Shown here: positions 19,278 to 28,710 of the stretch, piece by piece
Layout of the letters: every line of letters begins with the position of its first letter
How positions within the stretch are numbered: position 1 is the stretch's first letter
From: Candidatus Bostrichicola ureolyticus
GTDB lineage: Bacteria; Bacteroidota; Bacteroidia; Flavobacteriales; Blattabacteriaceae
DNA length: 64,000 nt
NCBI GenBank assembly: GCA_029851125.1
Contig: CP100319.1
Coordinates: 139,762 to 203,761 of the forward strand
Direction: 5' to 3'
Translations under genes and position numbers: made by a program
The notes under the pieces: generated by a model
Seen by the model: the letters and a program-made list of their open reading frames with translations, nothing else
Told to the model about the DNA's origin: nothing
Database searches by the model: none

Positions 19278-21896
19278 TTATAAATTCTTAATTCTTTTTA
19301 ATTCTTCTTCAAGAAAAAGAATTTTATTTGAAATATCAAATTCTTTTTTACGTTCTAACGAAATTATATTTTTAGGAGCATATAATATAAATTTTGGATT
19401 AGATAATTTGTTACGTAATAATATCAAAAAATTTTTATAAAAATTAATTTTTTGTTGTAATTTTTTTTTATCCATTATTATATTTTTATTTAAAGTAATA
19501 TAAAATTCATCATTATCTATAATAAATGACAAAAAATTATTTTTTGATGGTTTTTCTTTAATAAAAATTATATGATATATATCAGCTAATTTTCTAATTA
19601 TTGGATAATAATAATTATTATTATTTTTTTTTAAAATTAATAATGAAAGTTTTTTATCTATTATTTTTTGTTTATTTCTAATAGAACGTAAATGTTCTAT
19701 TATTTTTAATGTATTTTCAAATTTATCCAAAATTAAAGTATTATATGATTTAACATTAGGAAATTTTGTAATAATTAAAGCTTCATTAATTGAACGTTTT
19801 TTTAATAAATGCCATATTTCTTCAGTTATAAAAGGCATATATGGATGTAAAATTTTTAATAAAAATTCAAAATATTTTATAGTAAAATAATATATATTGA
19901 TAGATATACTATTATTAGGTTTAATTATTTCAATAAATAATGAACAAAAATCATTCCATATTAATTTATATAATAACATTAAGGCATCATAAATTTTATA
20001 TTCTTTTAATAAAGAATCTATTTTTTTTAAAGAAAAATTTAATTTATGTTTAAACCATTTGATAGCTATGTTAGAATAAATATCACACATTTTATCTTCA
20101 ATTTTCCATGATTTTATCAATCTAAAAACATTCCAAATTTTATTTAAAAAATTTCTACCTTGAATAAAAATTAATTCATTAAAACATAGATCATTCCATG
20201 CATTATTATTTAATAATAATCCTACACGAACAGCATCTGCTCCATATTTATTTATAAGTTTAATAGTATCAGGATAATTTCCCAATGATTTAGACATTTT
20301 TCTACCTAAATTATCTTTAATTATACCAGTAAAATAAACAGTATTAAATGGTTTTTGTTTTCTAAAAGTATATCCTGCAATAATCATACGAGCTACCCAA
20401 AAAAATAAAATATCATGTCCTGTTACTAAATCATTTATAGGATAATAATATGAAATATCTATATTATTAGGATTACGTATACCATCAAATACTGATATAG
20501 GCAATAACCAAGAAGAAAACCAAGTATCTAAAACATCTGAATCCTGTTTAAGTTTATTTTTTATATTAGGATCATTTGTTATTAAACTGGCTTTGTATAA
20601 AGCTTCTTCAAAATTTTCTGCAACAACAAAATCATTTTTTCCTTTTCCATAATAATAAACAGGTATACGATGTCCCCACCAAAGTTGTCTAGATATATTC
20701 CAATCTGATAAATTTTCTATCCAATTAATATAATTTTTTTTATATTTATTTGGATAAAATTTTATCTCTCCATATTTTACTGCATCTAATGCTGGTTTAG
20801 CAAGTTTTTTAATTTTAAAAAACCATTGTAATAAAAGTCTTGATTCAATAATAGCTTTAGTACGTTCTGAAACACGTATTGTATGTACATAATTTTCTAC
20901 TTTTAATAAACAATTAATTTCTTTAAGTTCTTTAATAATTTCTTTACGAACTTCAAACCTATCTTTTTTATAAAAATGTAATCCATTTTTATTAAAAGTT
21001 GCATCTTCATTAAAAAGATCTATAATTGGTAAATTATGTGCATCTGCAAGTGCTTTATCATTAATATCATGAGCAGGAGTTACTTTTAAACATCCAGTTC
21101 CAAATGATTTATCGACATATTTATCTTCAATAATAGGAACATAACGATTTACAATAGGAACTATAACTCTTTTACCTTTATATTTAGTATAACGTGAATC
21201 ATTAGGATTTATGCAAATAGCTGTATCACCTAAAATAGTTTCAGGACGTGTAGTAGCTATTACAAGATAATTTTTTTCACCCTCAATTTTATATTTTATA
21301 TAAAATAATTTATCATGTCTTTTTTCATAAATAATTTCTTCATCTGAAATTGTAGTTTTTGCAACTGGATCCCAATTAATCATACCATATTTTCTATATA
21401 TTAATCCTTTATTATATAATTCAATAAAAACTTTAATAACTGATTGATATAATTCTTTATCCATAGTAAATTTACTACGTTTCCAATCACAAGAACATCC
21501 CAATTTTTTTAATTGATCAAATATTATATTTGTATATTTATATGACCAATTCCATACACGATCTAAATATAATTTTCTTCCTAAAATTTCTTTAGATAAA
21601 TTTTCTTTTTTTAATTCAGATATAATTTTTGCTTCAGTAGCAATAGATGCATGATCTGTACCTGGAATCCAACAAGCATTATATCCTTTCATTCTAGCAA
21701 ATCGTATTAAAACATCTTGTATTGTATTATTTAATATATGACCAATATGAAGTACACCAGTAATATTAGGTGGTGGCACTATCAAAACATATGGTTTTCT
21801 ATTATCTGGTTTTGAATTAAAATAATTTGCATTTATCCATTGTTTATAACGTTTTTCTTCTATCAATTTGTGATTATATCTAATTGGTAATTCCAT
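19278..21896 (-). CDS. valS: Valyl-tRNA synthetase
   Basis: An 872-residue class Ia synthetase. The HIGH motif is in PPPNITGVLHIGHILNN and KMSKS is in GRKMSKSLGNYPD. The editing domain contains ATTRPETILGDTA. The anticodon-binding domain and a C-terminal coiled-coil tail (KKKLQQKINFYKNFLI...) complete it. It charges tRNA-Val and edits Thr. The length is normal for flavobacteria. It stops just after tRNA-Ile2 and starts 17 bases from the RNase P RNA gene. Confidence 0.98.
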   Translation of the reverse strand: MELPIRYNHKLIEEKRYKQWINANYFNSKPDNRKPYVLIVPPPNITGVLHIGHILNNTIQDVLIRFARMKGYNACWIPGTDHASIATEAKIISELKKENLSKEILGRKLYLDRVWNWSYKYTNIIFDQLKKLGCSCDWKRSKFTMDKELYQSVIKVFIELYNKGLIYRKYGMINWDPVAKTTISDEEIIYEKRHDKLFYIKYKIEGEKNYLVIATTRPETILGDTAICINPNDSRYTKYKGKRVIVPIVNRYVPIIEDKYVDKSFGTGCLKVTPAHDINDKALADAHNLPIIDLFNEDATFNKNGLHFYKKDRFEVRKEIIKELKEINCLLKVENYVHTIRVSERTKAIIESRLLLQWFFKIKKLAKPALDAVKYGEIKFYPNKYKKNYINWIENLSDWNISRQLWWGHRIPVYYYGKGKNDFVVAENFEEALYKASLITNDPNIKNKLKQDSDVLDTWFSSWLLPISVFDGIRNPNNIDISYYYPINDLVTGHDILFFWVARMIIAGYTFRKQKPFNTVYFTGIIKDNLGRKMSKSLGNYPDTIKLINKYGADAVRVGLLLNNNAWNDLCFNELIFIQGRNFLNKIWNVFRLIKSWKIEDKMCDIYSNIAIKWFKHKLNFSLKKIDSLLKEYKIYDALMLLYKLIWNDFCSLFIEIIKPNNSISINIYYFTIKYFEFLLKILHPYMPFITEEIWHLLKKRSINEALIITKFPNVKSYNTLILDKFENTLKIIEHLRSIRNKQKIIDKKLSLLILKKNNNNYYYPIIRKLADIYHIIFIKEKPSKNNFLSFIIDNDEFYITLNKNIIMDKKKLQQKINFYKNFLILLRNKLSNPKFILYAPKNIISLERKKEFDISNKILFLEEELKRIKNL

Positions 21897-21913
21897 AATA
21901 AATAATTAAAATT

Positions 21914-22209
21914 AAGTAGGTATATAAGCCGGATTCTGTATTTATTATAAATCTTTATCATTTATCTAGGATAATAGTTACCTATTATCTCAAACTGCCT
22001 ACCCTCCGATAATATACGAGCAATATAATAATCGGTATATTTGGCATTTCACCACGTAGAGTTTACCTGATTTCACTACAGCCTAACTGTACTTTCTTTC
22101 TGTTGCACTAGTCATCACCTTACGGTGTACGGGCGTTACCCGTTACGTTGCTCTATGGTGTCCGGACTTTCCTCATCATTATAATATGACGCGATAAAGT
22201 TACCTACTT
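21914..22209 (-). ncRNA. rnpB: RNase P RNA
   Basis: On the minus strand the ends AAGTAGGTA and TACCTACTT form helix P1. The conserved core GAGGAAAGTCCGGAC lies near 22158-22175, ACAGAAAG follows, and GGTAAACTCTACGTGG plus GGAGGGTAGGC lie in the 3' half. RNase P removes tRNA 5' leaders. The protein subunit gene rnpA is far away (51030). The first nine or so bases of this RNA overlap the last codons and stop of phoH. Confidence 0.94.
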
Positions 22210-23138
22210 AATTTTAAATAAGCATTAATAATTTTATTTACTAAATAATGACGTAAAATATCATTTTCATTAAAAAATATAAATTTTATACCATTTATAT
22301 TATTTAGTATATTCATTACTTCTAATAATCCTGATCTATTATTATTAGGTAAATCAATTTGACCAGGATCTCCATTTATTATAAATTTAGCATTTTTTCC
22401 CATACGAGTTAAAAACATTTTCATTTGAACATTAGTAGTATTTTGTGCTTCGTCTAATATAACAAAAGCATTATCTAATGTACGTCCACGCATAAAAGCT
22501 AAAGGGGCAATTTCAATAATTCTTTTATCAAAAAATTCAATTAATTTTTCATATTTAATCATTTTATTTAAAGCTTGATAAATAGGTTGCAAATATGGGT
22601 TAAATTTTTCTTTAAGATCTCCAGGAAGAAAACCCAAACTTTCTCCTACTTCTATTGCAGGTCTTGTTAGTATAATACGTTCTACATTTTTATTTTTTAA
22701 AGCTTTAACGGCTAAAGCAACACTAATATATGTTTTTCCTGTTCCTGATGGACCAATAGCAAAAACTAGATCATTTTTTTTAATAGCTTCTACTAAAGCT
22801 AATTGATTTTTTGTTTTAGGAATAATTGGATTACCAATAGTACTATAAATAATAGATTTAGGATTTTTTTCTAAAAAAAAATCATTTTTAGATAAAATAA
22901 TTTCTTCAACATTATTTTTATTTAAATAACCATATTTATTTAAATATTTAATTAAAAGATTTATTTTATTATTAAATAATAATAATATATTATTATTTCC
23001 TATAGCTTTTAATTCATAATCTTTTGCAATAATTTTTATTTGTGGAAAATAAGAAATAATAATTTCCAAATTATTATTATTTTCTCCATAAAAATCTTTA
23101 ATAGAAAAACCAGATAAATTAATTGTTAATTCATTCAA
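22200..23138 (-). CDS. phoH: PhoH-like ATPase
   Basis: A 312-residue PhoH/YbeZ-family P-loop ATPase. Walker A is GPSGTGKT in FAIGPSGTGKTYISVALA; Walker B is FVILDEAQNT. The N-terminal 100 residues form the usual PhoH lead domain. PhoH-like proteins are linked to RNA metabolism and ribosome maturation with YbeY. Its last codons overlap the 5' end of RNase P RNA. It lies 23 bases downstream of murB on the same strand. Confidence 0.95.
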   Translation of the reverse strand: MNELTINLSGFSIKDFYGENNNNLEIIISYFPQIKIIAKDYELKAIGNNNILLLFNNKINLLIKYLNKYGYLNKNNVEEIILSKNDFFLEKNPKSIIYSTIGNPIIPKTKNQLALVEAIKKNDLVFAIGPSGTGKTYISVALAVKALKNKNVERIILTRPAIEVGESLGFLPGDLKEKFNPYLQPIYQALNKMIKYEKLIEFFDKRIIEIAPLAFMRGRTLDNAFVILDEAQNTTNVQMKMFLTRMGKNAKFIINGDPGQIDLPNNNRSGLLEVMNILNNINGIKFIFFNENDILRHYLVNKIINAYLKLSR

Positions 23139-23161
23139 TATAAAATATAATTTATTTTAAT

Positions 23162-24181
23162 TTAAACAATTATAACTTCCCTATCAAGAATAATTCCAAA
23201 TTTTTTATTAACATCATCAATTATTCTTTTTGAGAAAGTATAAATATCAATACCATTAGTTGTTCCATAATTAACTATTATATTAGAAGATTTATTATAT
23301 ATTCCTACATTACCAATTCTTTTTCCTTTCCAACCTGATTTTTCTATTAACCAACCAGCAGATAATTTTACTAAATTTTTAGAAAAAAAATATCCAATAA
23401 TATTAGGATATTTTTCTATTAAAAAATTATAATAATTATTATTAATAATTGGATTTTTAAAAAAACTTCCACAATTTCCAATTTTAATTGGATTTGGAAT
23501 TTTATTGGTCCGTATATTTATTATTGCTTGGGTTATGTTTTTAAGTGTAGGTTTAATAATTTTCATTTTTTCTAATTCTTCTATTACTTCTTTATATAAA
23601 AGATTGAATTTTTTCTTTTTTTTTCTTAAAAAAAAATATATAAATAATATAACATATTTATTTTTTAATTTATTTTTAAATATAGAATTACGATAATTTA
23701 ATTCACATTCTTTTTTAGAAAAAAAAACTATTTTTCCAGTTTTAATTTCATATGCATATAATCCTATTAATATATCTTTAATTTCTACTCCATAAGCACC
23801 TATATTTTGTATAGATGCAGCACCTACAGTACCAGGAATTAAAGATAAATTCTCTAATCCACTAAATCCTTGGTTAACATTCCAAATTACAAAATTTGTC
23901 CAAGATTCACCTGCAAAACTTGCTATAATAACATGATATGAATATTCTTTAATAATAAATTTACCTTTTAAATTTAATTTAATTATTAAACCATTAAAAT
24001 CTTTTACAAATAAAGTATTACTTCCATTTCCTAAAATAAATTTAGGTAAATATTTAAATTTTTTACATTGAAAAATAAATTTTAAACTTTTTAAAGTATT
24101 AATTTTTATAAAAAAATTAGTTTTTGCATTTATTTTAAATGTATTAAAATCTTTTAAATTAAAATTTTTTCTAAAATTCAT
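23162..24181 (-). CDS. murB: UDP-N-acetylenolpyruvoylglucosamine reductase
   Basis: A 339-residue FAD enzyme that reduces UDP-GlcNAc-enolpyruvate to UDP-MurNAc in peptidoglycan synthesis. FAD-binding segments ILGNGSNTLF and NLSLIPGTVGAASIQNIGAYG are visible, with the catalytic serine segment IGNCGSFFKNP. It is of the E. coli-like longer type. Its ATG (24181-24179) overlaps by two bases the ATG of the divergent murF (24180), leaving no intergenic promoter space. Confidence 0.97.
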   Translation of the reverse strand: MNFRKNFNLKDFNTFKINAKTNFFIKINTLKSLKFIFQCKKFKYLPKFILGNGSNTLFVKDFNGLIIKLNLKGKFIIKEYSYHVIIASFAGESWTNFVIWNVNQGFSGLENLSLIPGTVGAASIQNIGAYGVEIKDILIGLYAYEIKTGKIVFFSKKECELNYRNSIFKNKLKNKYVILFIYFFLRKKKKKFNLLYKEVIEELEKMKIIKPTLKNITQAIINIRTNKIPNPIKIGNCGSFFKNPIINNNYYNFLIEKYPNIIGYFFSKNLVKLSAGWLIEKSGWKGKRIGNVGIYNKSSNIIVNYGTTNGIDIYTFSKRIIDDVNKKFGIILDREVIIV

Positions 24182-25469
24182 GAATATTAAAAACTTATAT
24201 AAACAATATCTTATTAGTTCAGGAGTGTCTATAGATACTAGACAATCTATAAAAAATAAGTTATTTTTTGCAATAAAGGGAAAAGTTTATGATGGAAATT
24301 GTTTTGCAAATGATGCTATTTTAAAAGGAGCCTCAGCAGCAGTAATTGATAATAAAAAATATTATTTACCAAAAAAAAAAATGTATTTAGTAAATAATAG
24401 TTTAATTGCTTTACAAGAATTAGCTGTTTTTCACAGAAAAAAATTTAATATACCTTTTATAGCCATTACAGGAAGTAATGGAAAAACTACTACTAAAGAA
24501 TTACTATATACTATATTATCTACTCAGTATAAAACATTTGCCACAAAAAATAATTTAAATAATCATATAGGTGTACCTTTAACTATACTTTCTATTCCTT
24601 TAGATACTCAAATCGTTATCATAGAAATAGCTAGTAATTATAAAGGAGAAATAAAATTTTTATGTGAATTAGTTCAACCAAATTATGGATATATTACTAA
24701 TTTTGGGTATGCTCATCTGGAAGGCTTTAATAATTTAGAAGGAGTTATTAATGAAAAGTCAGAATTATATTTATATATAAAACGCTATGGTAATATTGTT
24801 TTTATTAATGCTGATGATCCTTTGCAAATACAAAAAAGTTTAGGAATAAATACATATCAATTTTCTACAACAAATAAAAATTATAATTTATATATTAAAC
24901 CAATATATAAATATAATACTATAAGTTTTTTTTTTAAAAAACAATTAATTTATCCCAATCTTTGGGGAAGATATAATATTACTAATATATCTGCAGCTAT
25001 TACTATAGCTTATTATTTTAATATTTCTATAAATAATATTATTAATTCTCTAGAAAAATTTCAAACAATAAATAATCGTTCTCAAATTATAATAAAAAAA
25101 CAACTATATATTATACTTGATGCTTATAATGCTAATCCTAGTAGTATGAAAGAATCTATTAACAATATTAATTTTTTAAATTTAAACATTAAAAAAATAG
25201 CTATACTAGGAGATATGTTAGAATTAGGAAATAATAATATGCATTATATGCATGAATATATTGCCAATATAGCTATTGAAAGCAATATAGATTTTATATT
25301 TTTAATAGGACATTGGTTTAATAAGATTAATATTTATAGTAAAAAAATTAAAAAATTTGAAAATAAAAAAAAATTACTTGTTTATTTAAAAAATAATATT
25401 TCCATAGGAATACTTTTAATAAAAGGTTCTCGTAAAATGAGTTTAGAAAATATTGTTAATTATTTATAA
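24180..25469 (+). CDS. murF: UDP-MurNAc-tripeptide--D-alanyl-D-alanine ligase
   Basis: A 429-residue Mur ligase with the ATP-binding loop ITGSNGKTTTKE, the central ligase domain (NNLNNHIGVPLTIL, IEIASN) and a C-terminal domain (LDAYNANPSSM, ILGDMLELG). It adds D-Ala-D-Ala to the cytoplasmic peptidoglycan precursor. Together with murB it shows that at least part of the wall pathway is retained. It ends one base before the end of the convergent ureC. The start overlaps murB's. Confidence 0.97.
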   Translation: MNIKNLYKQYLISSGVSIDTRQSIKNKLFFAIKGKVYDGNCFANDAILKGASAAVIDNKKYYLPKKKMYLVNNSLIALQELAVFHRKKFNIPFIAITGSNGKTTTKELLYTILSTQYKTFATKNNLNNHIGVPLTILSIPLDTQIVIIEIASNYKGEIKFLCELVQPNYGYITNFGYAHLEGFNNLEGVINEKSELYLYIKRYGNIVFINADDPLQIQKSLGINTYQFSTTNKNYNLYIKPIYKYNTISFFFKKQLIYPNLWGRYNITNISAAITIAYYFNISINNIINSLEKFQTINNRSQIIIKKQLYIILDAYNANPSSMKESINNINFLNLNIKKIAILGDMLELGNNNMHYMHEYIANIAIESNIDFIFLIGHWFNKINIYSKKIKKFENKKKLLVYLKNNISIGILLIKGSRKMSLENIVNYL

Positions 25470-25470
25470 A

Positions 25471-27180
25471 TTAAAATAAATAATATCTTTGTGTTAATGG
25501 TAATTTATTTGATGGATTAGATACAATTTTTTCATTATTTATATATACAACATGTGTTTTAGGATCTACTTCTATTATTGGTATTTCATTATTTAATATT
25601 AGATCTTTTTTAGAAATATTTCTACAATTATTTACTGATTTAATTTGTTTTTTTATATTTAAATTATAAATATTTCCAGTTTCTATAGAAATTTTTGATA
25701 CAAAAATAGCACTTAACTCAGGATTATTATATCCAAACATAGTACGATACATAAATGGTTGAGTAGTAGAAATTGCTGCATTAGGATCTCCTATAATAGC
25801 ATCTATTATCATTCCACTCTTTAATACTAAATCCGGTTTAGTACCAAAAAATGATGGCTTCCATATAACTAAATCAGCCATTTTCCCAACTTCAATTGAT
25901 CCTACATAATCAGATATACCATGTGTAATTGCAGGATTAATAGTATATTTAGCTATATAACGTTTTACCCTAAAATTATCATTATCATCATTATAGTTAT
26001 TTAATAATATACCATATTCTTCTTTCATTTTATCTGCTGTTTGCCATGTTCTCCGTATAACTTCTCCAATTCTACCCATAGCTTGAGAATCTGAATTAAT
26101 AATACTAATAGCACCTAAATCATGTAATATACCTTCAGCCATTATAGTATTCTTTCTAATACGAGATTTTGCAAATGCAATATCTTCATCTATTTTATTA
26201 TCTAAATGATGACACATCATTAACATATCAAAATGCTCATCTATAGTATTTATAGTATAAGGCATAGTTGGAGTAGTAGATGATGGTAAAACATTACTAT
26301 TAGTAATAATTTTAATTACATCTGGAGAATGTCCTCCACCAGCTCCTTCTACATGATATGCATGAATTGTACGATTATTAATAGATTTAATTGTATCTTC
26401 TATATATCCAGATTCATTCAAAGTATCTGTATGAATATTAACTTGTACATCATATTTTTCAGCAATGTTTAAACAATTATTAATTACATCAGGTGTACTT
26501 CCCCAATCTTCATGAATTTTTAATGCTCCTGCTCCTGATTCTATTTGTTCTATTAAAGATTTTGTTCCAGAACTATTTCCACTACCAAGAAATAAAAAAT
26601 TAATTGGTATATTATCTGTAGCTTTTATCATTGATTGTATATTCCATATACCTCTTGTACAATTAGTTGCTAAAGTTCCAGTAGTAGGACCTGATCCACC
26701 ACCAATAATAGTAGTTGTGCCATTTTCAATAGCAACCTTAAAAATTTGGGGACATATATTATGGACATGACTATCTATACATCCAGCAGTAACTATTTTA
26801 TTTTCAGCAGATATAATTTCTGTCCCTACTCCAATATACATTCCATGTTTTACTCCTTCCATTGTAATAGGATTACCAGCTTTACCTATTCCAGTAATAA
26901 ATCCATCTTTAATACTAATATCAGCTTTAATTATTCCCCAAGTATCAATAATTATAGCATTTGTTATTACTAAATCAGCTACTCCATCATTCCTACTGGC
27001 AATAGGATGTTGTCCCATTCCACTTCTAATAACTTTTCCACTACCAAACATACATTCCTCTCCATATATAGTATGATCTTTTTCAATTTTTATCCATAAA
27101 GAAGTATCTCCTAAACGTATTTTATCTCCTACTGTAGGCCCATACATACTAGTATATATTTTTCTATTAATTTTTTTCAT
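25471..27180 (-). CDS. ureC: Urease alpha subunit
   Basis: A 569-residue catalytic subunit that hydrolyses urea to ammonia and carbamate. Nickel-ligand and active-site features: CIDSHVHNICPQ (HxH; the third position is Asn-Ile-Cys rather than Phe-Ile-Cys), GALKIHEDWG (carbamylated Lys), VNIHTDTLNESG, HAYHVEGAGGGHSPD and the mobile-flap segment MMCHHLD. All are intact, so the protein should be active if nickel is loaded. Urease in an insect endosymbiont points to nitrogen recycling. The accessory genes ureDEFG are not in this window. It follows ureAB by 6 bases. Confidence 0.97.
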   Translation of the reverse strand: MKKINRKIYTSMYGPTVGDKIRLGDTSLWIKIEKDHTIYGEECMFGSGKVIRSGMGQHPIASRNDGVADLVITNAIIIDTWGIIKADISIKDGFITGIGKAGNPITMEGVKHGMYIGVGTEIISAENKIVTAGCIDSHVHNICPQIFKVAIENGTTTIIGGGSGPTTGTLATNCTRGIWNIQSMIKATDNIPINFLFLGSGNSSGTKSLIEQIESGAGALKIHEDWGSTPDVINNCLNIAEKYDVQVNIHTDTLNESGYIEDTIKSINNRTIHAYHVEGAGGGHSPDVIKIITNSNVLPSSTTPTMPYTINTIDEHFDMLMMCHHLDNKIDEDIAFAKSRIRKNTIMAEGILHDLGAISIINSDSQAMGRIGEVIRRTWQTADKMKEEYGILLNNYNDDNDNFRVKRYIAKYTINPAITHGISDYVGSIEVGKMADLVIWKPSFFGTKPDLVLKSGMIIDAIIGDPNAAISTTQPFMYRTMFGYNNPELSAIFVSKISIETGNIYNLNIKKQIKSVNNCRNISKKDLILNNEIPIIEVDPKTHVVYINNEKIVSNPSNKLPLTQRYYLF

Positions 27181-27186
27181 TATTTT

Positions 27187-27774
27187 TTATAATTTATTAT
27201 AATATTCTATTAATGTTACTTCTTTTGTTTCACCAGGTTCTATACGTATAGATGTTCCAGAAGGAATGTATAAACGATAATTCTTTGTTCCTTCACGATT
27301 AAATTTTAAATATGAATTAACTTTATAAAAATTAAAATGTGATCCTATTTGAATAGGTTTTGTTCCAGTATTTGTAACTTTTCTTATAATTTTTTTTCTA
27401 GTTGATAGATAAGTAATATCATTTTCAGATAATAAATATTCTCCAGCTATAATTTTTTCATTATTACTTTGTATAGGTATAGGATTACGTATAGTCACTA
27501 ATTTAGTTCCATCTGGAAATGTTGCTTCTACTTGTACTTTATCAATCATTTCTGGAACACCAGAAATTACTTGATTATAAGTAATAAGATTTTTAACATT
27601 ATTAATAATATTTTCAATAGTTTTTCCTTCTCTTGCACATTCTAATATATAACATGTTATTAATGCTACACATTCAGGATAATTAAGTTTTATACCTCTA
27701 TTTAAACGTTTTTGTGCTAATTCTCCTGCTAAAAAAATAAAAAGTTTTTCTTTTTCATAAAAAGTTAAATGCAT
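27187..27774 (-). CDS. ureAB: Urease gamma-beta fusion subunit
   Basis: A 195-residue fusion. Residues 1 to about 100 are the gamma subunit ([47 protein letters not shown]). Residues from about 105 to the end are the beta subunit ([51 protein letters not shown]). The two are separate proteins in many bacteria and fused in a few lineages such as Helicobacter, where the fusion is called UreA. It is first in a two-gene unit with ureC. Immediately upstream lies the large AT-only spacer, which must hold its promoter. Confidence 0.96.
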   Translation of the reverse strand: MHLTFYEKEKLFIFLAGELAQKRLNRGIKLNYPECVALITCYILECAREGKTIENIINNVKNLITYNQVISGVPEMIDKVQVEATFPDGTKLVTIRNPIPIQSNNEKIIAGEYLLSENDITYLSTRKKIIRKVTNTGTKPIQIGSHFNFYKVNSYLKFNREGTKNYRLYIPSGTSIRIEPGETKEVTLIEYYNKL

Positions 27775-27811
27775 ATTTGTTTTATATAAAATTTTATTAA
27801 AAAATATATAT

Positions 27812-28055
27812 TATTATTTATATTATATTATTATAATATTATTTATATTAATAATATATTAAATATTATTAATTTTATTTTTTTATTTAAAAAATATATT
27901 TATTATTTATTTTATTATTATTTATTTATTTAAAAATAAACAATATTATTTATATTATATTATTATAATATTATTTATATTAATAATATATTAAATATTA
28001 TTAATTTTATTTTTTTATTTAAAAAATATATTTATTATTTATTTTATTATTATTT
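27812..28055 (+). repeat. 112-base direct repeat (two exact copies)
   Basis: Positions 27812-27923 and 27944-28055 are identical by eye, separated by 20 bases (132-base period). The units contain only A and T. Confidence 0.9.
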
Positions 28056-28149
28056 TTTTATTTTTTTTTTTTTTTTATATATATTTTTTATATATTATAT
28101 ATATAATATATATATAAAATATATATATATATATTTTTTATAAAAAAAA

Positions 28150-28207
28150 AATAAAAATAAATATATATATTTTTGTTAAAACAAAAATATATATATTTAT
28201 TTTTATT
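28150..28207. repeat. 58-base perfect palindrome
   Basis: The arms 28150-28177 and 28180-28207 are perfect reverse complements of 28 bases with a two-base AA centre. It could extrude as a cruciform or form a long RNA hairpin on either strand. Confidence 0.9.
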
Positions 28208-28622
28208 ATTAAATAATAAAAAATATATATATATATATTTTATATTATTATAATTATTATAATTTATTATTATTTAATAATAAATAAAATATATTTAATA
28301 ATAATAAATTATATTTAATAAGAATATTAAAATTAATAATAATATTATTAATTTTAATAAAAAATATTTAATGTTTGTTTTAAACATATTTTATATATAT
28401 ATTATATATATTATATTATTTGTTTTAAACATTTTATTAAAAATTTAATAAAAATTAAAAAATAATAAAGATTTTATATAATCTTTATATATATTATTAT
28501 AATATAAATATTATATATATAAAAATTTAATTATTTATTAATAAATAATTGAATTATTATATTTGAACGTATTTTTTTATATTATATTATTATAAAAATT
28601 TATTTTATTATAAAAATTATAA

Positions 28623-28694
28623 CGCGGGGTAGAGCAGTGGTAGCTCATCGGGCTCATAACCCGAAGGTCGCAGGTTCGAATCCTGTCCCCGCTA
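28623..28694 (+). tRNA. Initiator tRNA-fMet (CAT)
   Basis: The acceptor stem CGCGGGG / CCCCGCT leaves the first base unpaired (C1 opposite T72), and the anticodon stem has three consecutive G-C pairs (CGGG-CTCATAA-CCCG). Both are initiator hallmarks. T-arm CAGGTTCGAATCCTG. The D-loop is two bases shorter than in E. coli. CCA is not encoded. Confidence 0.95.
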
Positions 28695-28710
28695 CTTATT
28701 TATTAAAAAT

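Larger units (their letters stand above)
27775..28622. other. 848-base gene-free, almost G+C-free spacer
   Basis: Between ureAB and tRNA-fMet, transcribed away from each other. I counted only 12 G or C bases between 27781 and 28560. No reading frame of note is present. It contains a 112-base direct repeat, a 58-base palindrome and several smaller perfect hairpins (for example 28326-28358 with 15-base arms, 28467-28486, 28529-28550). Divergent promoters for ureAB and the fMet/suf genes must lie here. A TATATTTG at 28558-28565 resembles the Bacteroidota -7 element, but no suitably spaced -33 TTG is seen. Confidence 0.8.

Noticed and set aside
27775-28622. Calling the AT-only spacer the chromosomal origin
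   Set aside because: No DnaA-box cluster, dnaA gene or skew data support it here; I kept it only as one possibility in the findings.
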